From the IMG/VR virus record IMGVR_UViG_3300017963_000021, positions 1 through 64,000 of that record: a DNA stretch of 64,000 nucleotides. One strand, 5' to 3'. The position numbers were made by a program, and so were the translations under genes. A model generated the notes under the pieces. That model was given only the letters and a program-made list of their open reading frames with translations. It ran no database searches and was not told the origin of the DNA. This document shows positions 57,578 to 64,000 of the stretch, in pieces; the stretch's first letter is position 1; every line of letters begins with the position of its first letter. Source of the stretch: a virus.

Positions 57578-59560
57578 ATGGCCGCAAGAACACAGACAAG
57601 TAACAACCTAGATGCAGCGGTCGTATCAGCGACCGCTTCGACTATTCAGGCTACCGGTCTGGGTGCCTATGTCGGCTACCATCTGGCGATCGTATCCAGC
57701 ACCGGCGGCGCGACAGGGCAGATGCGCTACGCCTACGCCAGCGCAGGACGCACCGACGTGCTGCGCGTGACGCCGCCGTTTGAAACCGTCCCGTCGGTTA
57801 ACGACGACCTGTCCGTCGCAAAGAACCAGATCAACTACGACGCCGATTACGGCAACGACTGGAAGCTGGTACTGAAAGCGACGTCGGAATGGGACGTGGG
57901 CGCATCCCCGCACACCATCGGCAACGGTACAAATCACATGGTCGGTGGTTTGTATAATCAGGCGATCTCGCAGGACGAAGAGATTATCGTCCAGAACGGG
58001 TCGTACTTCGCGGTCGGTGCATTGTTCGAAGGCGAATCGCTGGGCGGCTGGTACTGGAATAGCAATAACGCCATCACGACGCTAGGCTTCGCTTACATAC
58101 AGGCGAACACAAGCGCGACGGTTATGCTGCATAACGTCAACTGCGGCACGGTGTACGCACACAGCACGCTGTTCCAGACTGGCAGCTTCCTGTACGCGTA
58201 CGACGTTTCCTTCACGAACCTGATGTACGACGGTGCGCGCCTGAAGGGGAACACGTACGGCAATAACCTGAAGTTTCAAGGGGCTGGTGTCGCAAACGAC
58301 TACGTCGTCGTCGCCAGTACATTCGCCACATTCGACGGGCCGATCATCCTGTCGGACAGCTACGGCTTCCAGTCAAGCGCGGCGAACGAAACGATCCGCG
58401 TCAACAAGTACGTGTCGGTCAATAACACGCGCGACGTCACGGCGAACAACAGCACGACGTGGGAATTCGTTAATCCGACATGGACGAACCCGGACATCCT
58501 GTGGACGCAAACCGGCGGGCAGTCAACCGTCAGCGAGATCTTCACGGTCGACGCCACACATGCACAGACGGACGGCACAGTGATCCCTTCGGCCCTGTTC
58601 GTGTTAACGCAGGGCAGTGCAACGGCGCGCACGAACCACGTGCAGGGCGTTGCGACAGCAAGCGGCCTTGTCAGCGAAGACGTGCTGACAACGTACTGGG
58701 CATCGTCAACAGCGTCGACAACCTACGGACCGTTTGTCGCGCGTGCTTGGAAATACGCATTCGAACCGTTCGAAGGCGCGCAGACGTTCACCGGCGAAAC
58801 AATATTCACGATCGCCATGGGCACGGACAGCGAGGTTACGACATCAACGGCAGCAAGCGCCCTGCTGCATACGGCGTCGTTCATTGACGAATCCGTCCTG
58901 AACAGCGGCATCTGGTACGTGCAGGTCAGCGTCACGGCGACGGTCACGGTCAGCGCTGTCGTAAGCACCGGCGGCGGCAGTAAGGGCACAATCCGCGAAC
59001 TGTATCAGGCCGGCGACGGGCTGACGCAGGAATGGATTCTGGTCAACACATCATCGGCATCCGGCGAACCGCCGCAGGTTGCGAACAACTGGTTCGAAGC
59101 CGGCACGGCGCGCGGTCGTCAGGTGCTGAACAGCGGGCACAAGGCGACGTACCACATCGACGCAAAGAACAACGCGCTAACACAGGCATACGACAAGCAG
59201 CAGGCGAAGTTCGCCGATACCAGCACGACGGAAGCGTGGGTGTCGACAGCGCGACTGCGCAGTACCCGACTGGTCGACAAGACCGGCGACGCCTACACGA
59301 CGGAAGCGTACTTCTCGACGGGCTGTTTCATCACGAACAGGGGCACGGGCACGGTCGACTATATGACGTTCGACGACGGTTTCACGTTCACGCCGCCGGC
59401 GCAGTACACGTTCACGCTAACCGGCTTGCAACCCGGCACGGAAGTGCGGCTGTACGATGCCAGCACACTGGCCGAACTTTCAGGAAACGAAAACGTGTAC
59501 GAAGCGACGTATGTCGCAGACAGCGGCTTCGATAACGCTGGCAGCTGGGTGTCGATATGA
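57578..59560 (+). CDS. Large beta-rich structural protein (head fibre candidate)
   Basis: 660 residues. The N-terminus (NLDAAVVSATASTIQATGLG) is followed by a right-handed beta-helix-like middle with repeated Asn/Thr/Gly turns (TSATVMLHNVNCGTVYAHST, then NNLKFQGAGVANDYVVVAST). C-terminal beta domains contain SGHKATYHIDAKNNALTQAY and QYTFTLTGLQPGTEVRLYDA. It is not a recognisable capsid protein. Its place behind the portal suggests a head decoration or fibre. Confidence 0.68.
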   Translation: MAARTQTSNNLDAAVVSATASTIQATGLGAYVGYHLAIVSSTGGATGQMRYAYASAGRTDVLRVTPPFETVPSVNDDLSVAKNQINYDADYGNDWKLVLKATSEWDVGASPHTIGNGTNHMVGGLYNQAISQDEEIIVQNGSYFAVGALFEGESLGGWYWNSNNAITTLGFAYIQANTSATVMLHNVNCGTVYAHSTLFQTGSFLYAYDVSFTNLMYDGARLKGNTYGNNLKFQGAGVANDYVVVASTFATFDGPIILSDSYGFQSSAANETIRVNKYVSVNNTRDVTANNSTTWEFVNPTWTNPDILWTQTGGQSTVSEIFTVDATHAQTDGTVIPSALFVLTQGSATARTNHVQGVATASGLVSEDVLTTYWASSTASTTYGPFVARAWKYAFEPFEGAQTFTGETIFTIAMGTDSEVTTSTAASALLHTASFIDESVLNSGIWYVQVSVTATVTVSAVVSTGGGSKGTIRELYQAGDGLTQEWILVNTSSASGEPPQVANNWFEAGTARGRQVLNSGHKATYHIDAKNNALTQAYDKQQAKFADTSTTEAWVSTARLRSTRLVDKTGDAYTTEAYFSTGCFITNRGTGTVDYMTFDDGFTFTPPAQYTFTLTGLQPGTEVRLYDASTLAELSGNENVYEATYVADSGFDNAGSWVSI

Positions 59561-60069
59561 TTACGTCGCACGAAATCGTCTACGCAGTTCCGAACGGCAC
59601 GCGGATCGAAGTGCGCTATCGCTTCATCGACGACGGCGGATCCGATTACGTTATGGACAGGCGCGTGTTGCAGGGTACGGATCTGGATGCCTATGCGGTG
59701 TCGATATACACGGCGATCGATGACACGCTTGCCCGCAGGGAAGTGTCGCAATCGATGGCACTTGTACGCAACGAACAGCCGCCGACGGACACGGCGGAGT
59801 TTCAACCGCAGGCTGACTACGACCGGCGCGTGCTTGGACGCTGCATGACGCTGGACGATGCGTCGCAGTTCTTCGCTGCTTACCCGTTCTTTCAAGCCGT
59901 CGAATTGCGCGGCGGCGCAAACGATGCAGCGCGAGCCGCTTACCTTGGCGTGCCGACAAGTGAATGGCAGGCGATTGCGACACGCTTCAACAACGTCAAC
60001 GGCGTGTCGTGGTTCCTGACCGATGAAAAGGAACAGACGTGGGATAAGCTGCCGGGAGAATATCTGTAA
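59557..60069 (+). CDS. Structural-region hypothetical protein
   Basis: 170 residues, ATGA overlap. Mixed alpha/beta (IDDGGSDYVMDRRVLQGTDL, then QADYDRRVLGRCMTLDDASQ). It sits between two beta-rich proteins and may be their assembly partner. No family recognised. Confidence 0.68.
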   Translation: MITSHEIVYAVPNGTRIEVRYRFIDDGGSDYVMDRRVLQGTDLDAYAVSIYTAIDDTLARREVSQSMALVRNEQPPTDTAEFQPQADYDRRVLGRCMTLDDASQFFAAYPFFQAVELRGGANDAARAAYLGVPTSEWQAIATRFNNVNGVSWFLTDEKEQTWDKLPGEYL

Positions 60070-61487
60070 TGGCTTTCTTTTACATCAAGCATGACGGCAC
60101 AGCCACGGGCGACGGTGGCAGGTATGCAACGCAGCAGACGGTATCGTTCGGCGCATTGGGCACGGCTGGCTATTACAGTTCATTGGAAGCGGCTGTATCG
60201 GTGCCGACGACAGGCTACGTTCCCGGCGATGATTTTTGCTTTAGTCACTTACACAACAATACTTATACACCAGCCGGGAATATCACCGTATCTGGCGGGG
60301 TTCAGACAGGTGCTTTCGTCGGATTGTATAGCGTTGACGATAATGCGGCAGATCAATACAAGCCGGGTGCGCGTGAGGATATAACCACGACAATCTTTGA
60401 CTTTGAGTTTCAGAATAATGTCGATGTCCGTGGTATGCAGCTTGTCGGTGATGACTCGACCGTTGATACTGTTGGTCAGGCAACGATTGTCTATTTGCAG
60501 GATTGCTCCGTTGTAACGGGTACAACTAATGCCGATGTCTGTATCACACAGAGTGGTGACGGCAGTAAAGTGCGAATGGTTAACGTGAACCTTGCAGCCG
60601 CGAGCAGCATAAACAATAACAATCTGATTCAGGTTGCCAATGGTGGGACTGTGGAGTGGCTTGGCGGGGAGGTTGTCGGTAATCCATCTAATATCATCAC
60701 CAACACATCTTTTGGTGCTGGCGGTGGAACTGTGATTCTTGATGGAATATCAATGGCAAGCTGCACGGGTACAGGGCTTGTCGCCACTACGGCTGGCGGC
60801 GAAGATACCGTGAATGTGAACTTCAAGGGGTGCCGGTGGCATCCAGACTTTACACCATTCGAGGCGATGGATGCAGAACAGCATCAGGTTGCCATATACA
60901 ACTGTGATGACACTACCAGCGGAAAGTTACACCGCTTTGAATACCGCAATGGCATGGGTGTCGCAATCAACAATGATTCTGTTTACGTTACAGACTCACC
61001 GGCCATGTTCGGCGGGAGCGACAAGTTTTCGATTCAGATCAGCACGGATGCAGACACAAATTCTGCGCGGCCTTTTGCATTCAAGCTGCCAGCGCAATAC
61101 GTTGACCTTGCATCTACGACAACGGACAAGCTGACGTTCAACCTGATTGCAGACAATCAGACATTGACCGATGCGGACATCGCCGTGTTTCTTGATTACC
61201 CGGATGGAACGACGGCGATACAGCGCAACTGGGTCACTAATGTCGCACGCTTCAGCACGATCTTCTCCGGGATTGATCCGTATGCAACGGGTTCGACGCT
61301 GGCATCGTCAACGCTTGACGGTACGGCATGGACCGGGACGGGCGGGCTGACTGCGCCGAAGTATTACAAAATGGAACTTGATACGTCTGGCGACGCTGGG
61401 CAAAAGACAGTAGTACATCCGCGCATTGAAGTGTATACGTCAAGTCTTACCGGCATATACCTGAACTGGCAGATCGGTCTGAGTTAA
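60069..61487 (+). CDS. Beta-helix structural protein (fibre-like)
   Basis: 472 residues, one-base overlap with both neighbours. Repetitive beta-helix-like core (NVDVRGMQLVGDDSTVDTVG, then KVRMVNVNLAAASSINNNNL and GTVILDGISMASCTGTGLVA) and a beta domain at the C-terminus. Codons in about 60.24-61.2 kb shift to NNT/NNA compared with the flanks (29 G/C of 60 at 60601-60660), suggesting a swapped module. Confidence 0.7.
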   Translation: MAFFYIKHDGTATGDGGRYATQQTVSFGALGTAGYYSSLEAAVSVPTTGYVPGDDFCFSHLHNNTYTPAGNITVSGGVQTGAFVGLYSVDDNAADQYKPGAREDITTTIFDFEFQNNVDVRGMQLVGDDSTVDTVGQATIVYLQDCSVVTGTTNADVCITQSGDGSKVRMVNVNLAAASSINNNNLIQVANGGTVEWLGGEVVGNPSNIITNTSFGAGGGTVILDGISMASCTGTGLVATTAGGEDTVNVNFKGCRWHPDFTPFEAMDAEQHQVAIYNCDDTTSGKLHRFEYRNGMGVAINNDSVYVTDSPAMFGGSDKFSIQISTDADTNSARPFAFKLPAQYVDLASTTTDKLTFNLIADNQTLTDADIAVFLDYPDGTTAIQRNWVTNVARFSTIFSGIDPYATGSTLASSTLDGTAWTGTGGLTAPKYYKMELDTSGDAGQKTVVHPRIEVYTSSLTGIYLNWQIGLS

Positions 61488-62089
61488 TGGCGAATGCTTT
61501 TCTACTCGACGGTGCGATTTTTTATGACGACAGCGACGATGCGTATGTCTGGAATGGCATGGCGTTTCAAGGCACCGGCGGCGGTGCCGCGCCGCCACAG
61601 TCGGGTGTATGGACGATAACGGGAAGCCAAGCATGGGCGGACGGTACAAGCGATCTGCTGTACATGGTGTCGACGACATCCTTCGCGGCTGTTGCGAGTA
61701 CCGAATACCGCATGACGTTCGAGATCGTGAGCTATTCAAGCGGCGGCGTCTATCCGGTACTGGGCAGTGCGGTCATCGGTGCGGAAGCGAAAGCACCGGG
61801 GATCTACACGTACGACTTTGTCGCATCGGCGGGGCAGGCAGGGAACAAGGTGCACGGGCTGCAGGCCAGTGCCCTGAACGCCTACGTCGACAATTTTCAG
61901 ATCTACGACCTGACAGCGCCGCAGACGTTCCAGTACACGTACAGCTATCAGGGGTCGGACATCGATGCGTTCGCCGTTGTGTTCCATCTGGATTATCGCG
62001 AACGCCGGCTGAAGAATCTGGTCTTATCGAACACCGACCAGTCGATCCCGATCCAGCAACGCGTCGACAGGGTGTACCAGAATGCCTGA
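61487..62089 (+). CDS. Beta-rich structural protein, first of a tandem pair
   Basis: 200 residues. From about residue 40 it is clearly paralogous to the next gene: VWTITGSQA, NKVHGLQAS and YQGSDIDAFAVVFH, then LVLSNTDQSIPIQQRVDRVY. It has an extra N-terminal domain (NAFLLDGAIFYDDSDDAYVW). Probably a fibre or decoration component. Confidence 0.72.
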   Translation: MANAFLLDGAIFYDDSDDAYVWNGMAFQGTGGGAAPPQSGVWTITGSQAWADGTSDLLYMVSTTSFAAVASTEYRMTFEIVSYSSGGVYPVLGSAVIGAEAKAPGIYTYDFVASAGQAGNKVHGLQASALNAYVDNFQIYDLTAPQTFQYTYSYQGSDIDAFAVVFHLDYRERRLKNLVLSNTDQSIPIQQRVDRVYQNA

Positions 62090-62570
62090 TCCGTGGACGA
62101 TAACCGGCAGCAAGGCGGTCGCCAGTGCGACGGTATCGACCCTGTCGATGGCGTCGACAGTGTCGTTCTTGCCGATCGATACTGTGCAGTACCAGATCGT
62201 ATTCCAGATCGCTTCGTACACAGCCGGCGCAGTGCAGCCAGTGTTCGGCAGTACGGTATTCGGTGCAAGCGCGGAATCCGAAGGCTATTACGACTACGAA
62301 GTGACGGCATCGGCTGGGCACACGACCAGCAAGGTGCACGGACTGCAGGCGCATACGTTCAAGGGGAAGATTGATAACTTACAAATTTATCGTCTAGGTG
62401 CGACGTCGTTCACATACAACTACGTGTATCAAGGTTCCGATGTGGACATGTTCGCGGTAATATTCCATACAGACTTCAAAGAAGAAAGACTGCTAAATCT
62501 TGTTCTATCGAATACAAACCAAAGCATACCTATACAGCAGGAAACAGACAGGGTGTACCTGAACCCGTAA
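62082..62570 (+). CDS. Beta-rich structural protein, second of a tandem pair
   Basis: 162 residues, overlapping the first copy by eight bases. Shares PWTITGSKA, SKVHGLQAH, YQGSDVDMFAVIFH and LVLSNTNQSIPIQQETDRVY with it, and lacks the extra N-terminal domain. The last third is AT-richer than the first copy. Follows a tandem duplication with divergence. Confidence 0.72.
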   Translation: MPDPWTITGSKAVASATVSTLSMASTVSFLPIDTVQYQIVFQIASYTAGAVQPVFGSTVFGASAESEGYYDYEVTASAGHTTSKVHGLQAHTFKGKIDNLQIYRLGATSFTYNYVYQGSDVDMFAVIFHTDFKEERLLNLVLSNTNQSIPIQQETDRVYLNP

Positions 62571-62626
62571 ATCGTAGCGTCCCGGCGGGGCGCGATCCTT
62601 GAAAAGTAACTGGGAGACATTAAGCC

Positions 62627-64000
62627 ATGGCTATTGTTATCGACCCGGATAACTTGGATCGCGACCAAGTTATCTTCGGCACCGAAACGCAGCGCGTATC
62701 GCTGTACCCGGTCGGTGCCATTACGTCGGTCACGGCGAGCAGCAACAATGCGACAGTTTCGACGGGCGCTACCGCGTTCATCGATCCCGACGCGCTGTTC
62801 ACCACGACCTTTGACGTAAACGCAGGCGACATTCTTGTCCTGCGTAACGGTGCGGACGCGGCGCACTACACGGTGTCGGCTGTTGTTAACGCGTCGACGC
62901 TTGAACTGGCAACCGACGACGGCTTCACCGGCTGGTCTGCTGACGGCAGCGCGCTTGTGTATGCCGTGCACAACCCGACCGGCGGATCAATCGAGGACGG
63001 CGTGACGAAGCAGGCGCTGTATTCGTTTGCGAAGGAAGAGTGGCGCACGGACACTTACGCCACGGCGCTGTCCGACGACCTGATCCGGCACGAATTCCCG
63101 TTCGAGGCGATTACGTCTGAGCAGTTCGAAATCGGCGGCGGTGATTCGCACAAGGACTGGGACTACCAGAACGAGTACACGCGGAAGAAGATCAGGACCG
63201 GCGGATGGGCGAAGAAGGACGCCGCTGCATCGACGAACCGCGAATATACCGGCATCATCACACTGGGCAGTCTGGATACTGACGCGCAGGTTTACTACCA
63301 GCAGGTCAGCGCACAGAACGATCCGGTGAACTTCACTTTCCAAGGTGTTGTCAACGAAGCCATCCCGACACTGTCGTCTACCGCGTTCGACTATACGACG
63401 TTCCTGAAGCTGTTCGTCCGCAAGAAGGGCAAGACGTACGCCGGATCCGAAATCGCGGACATCGGTGTTACGAACATTCAGACCATTGTGAACCGCTTCC
63501 CGCTGGCGCACAGCGACGACGCGGCCATTGTCGCAAGCGACGCCGCGATCCTTGGTACTTCGCCTTTCCGTTCGGCTGCGTCCGTGGTCACGGCTTCCGC
63601 CGGTGTCACCAGTGCGATCAGTTCCACGGTCGGTTCGTTCCGCGATTCAGCTGCGGCACCGTTCACCGCTTCCGCTGTGGTCGTCGGTGACGCGCTGTTC
63701 ATTACCGGCACGCAAACGGACGCCGGATACTACACGATCACCAGTGTTGTGAACGCGTCGACGGTGTATGTCGACACAACAGAGAACGGCATCTGGACTG
63801 GTGCGACATCGCTGGACTACGACATCTTCAGTCCGGTCGTGTACGCCAACAAGGACGCGAACGTCGCCAGCACGCTGTCGGCTTCGATCTCCGCCGGCGC
63901 ATCTTCGGCTGTTGCCATCGTGTCGGTGCTGAACGGTGAACTGCAGACGCGCGGTGTGCAGGTCGGCGACATCATTGCCATCGTGTCTTCGACCGGTAAC
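62627..64000 (+). CDS. Beta-rich structural protein, N-terminal part (cut by window edge)
   Basis: 458 codons visible, open to the last base. Two or more copies of a V-x-x-G-D-x-L-x-I unit followed by a Y-T-V/I-T/S-x-V strand occur (near residues 62-85 and 352-378, and again near 445), suggesting repeated Ig-like domains. The middle (KEEWRTDTYATALSDDLIRH, then NREYTGIITLGSLDTDAQVY) is not the tail tube N-terminus I expect. It is probably a distinct head or tail structural protein. Confidence 0.65.
   Translation, partial: MAIVIDPDNLDRDQVIFGTETQRVSLYPVGAITSVTASSNNATVSTGATAFIDPDALFTTTFDVNAGDILVLRNGADAAHYTVSAVVNASTLELATDDGFTGWSADGSALVYAVHNPTGGSIEDGVTKQALYSFAKEEWRTDTYATALSDDLIRHEFPFEAITSEQFEIGGGDSHKDWDYQNEYTRKKIRTGGWAKKDAAASTNREYTGIITLGSLDTDAQVYYQQVSAQNDPVNFTFQGVVNEAIPTLSSTAFDYTTFLKLFVRKKGKTYAGSEIADIGVTNIQTIVNRFPLAHSDDAAIVASDAAILGTSPFRSAASVVTASAGVTSAISSTVGSFRDSAAAPFTASAVVVGDALFITGTQTDAGYYTITSVVNASTVYVDTTENGIWTGATSLDYDIFSPVVYANKDANVASTLSASISAGASSAVAIVSVLNGELQTRGVQVGDIIAIVSSTGN

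Noticed and set aside
1-64000. Integrase, attachment sites, CRISPR arrays, insertion sequences
   Set aside because: None seen: no tyrosine or serine recombinase motifs, no transposase and no regularly spaced repeat array with spacers.
62627-64000. Right-edge gene and left-edge gene as one continuous tail tube protein
   Set aside because: The frames would join in register, but the right-edge protein lacks the tube N-terminal pattern and its last repeat unit is cut short, so a gap of unknown length is more likely.

Overview
The window is almost entirely a tailed double-stranded DNA phage (Caudoviricetes, siphovirus type). No bacterial genes, integrase, tRNA or rRNA genes, CRISPR arrays or insertion sequences are visible. 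Recognisable modules are: small and large terminase subunits and a DUF4055-type portal; a long-tail module with tail tube, frameshifted tail assembly chaperone, 1245-residue tape measure and a gene-transfer-agent-like tail tip (DUF2460, DUF2163, NlpC/P60, large tip protein); lysis genes; and a phage-encoded replisome. A T7-lysozyme-like amidase, a small lipoprotein and a type IV prepilin-like protein point to a Gram-negative, probably proteobacterial host. The genus cannot be read from the sequence.

Layout. (1) 1-13.4 kb, plus strand: tail genes and variable beta-rich and LamG-like tail proteins. (2) 13.4-15.7 kb: membrane protein, amidase, lipoprotein, FliA-like sigma factor, alpha/beta hydrolase. 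(3) 15.7-16.1 kb: gene-free region with TGCTACC repeats (element A). (4) 16.2-18.4 kb, minus strand: seven small genes with their own promoters and a shared terminator. (5) 18.5-30.6 kb, plus strand: replication genes (SNF2-like helicase, acidic-tailed ssDNA-binding candidate, AEP-type primase, UvrD-like helicase, DUF932 protein, sliding-clamp candidate, family A DNA polymerase). (6) 30.6-53.1 kb: about 60 small, tightly packed accessory genes, including nuclease-like proteins, HTH regulators, MazG-like proteins, a Lar-like zinc protein, an SPFH protein, a metallopeptidase, many small membrane proteins and the prepilin-like protein. (7) 53.1-53.7 kb: gene-free region with a second TGCTACC/GGTAGCA cluster (element B). 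(8) 53.7-64 kb: terminases, portal and beta-rich structural proteins, running off the right edge.

The head-to-tail order is correct only if the right edge is followed, after a gap, by the left edge. The sequence therefore looks like a circularly permuted genome with a segment missing. No major capsid protein is visible, and the tail tube gene lacks its N-terminal half, so both probably lie in the missing segment.

Regulation. At least eleven near-identical sigma70-type promoters (TTGACATTTATGC, 17 or occasionally 16 or 18 bp spacing, TAATCT-like -10) precede small genes on both strands. Their transcripts start genes with an almost invariant leader, GAGGACACGACA-ATG. This suggests one coordinated early regulon of cassette-like genes. 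The late operon probably starts at element B and runs through terminases, head and tail to the lysis genes and sigma factor, ending near element A.
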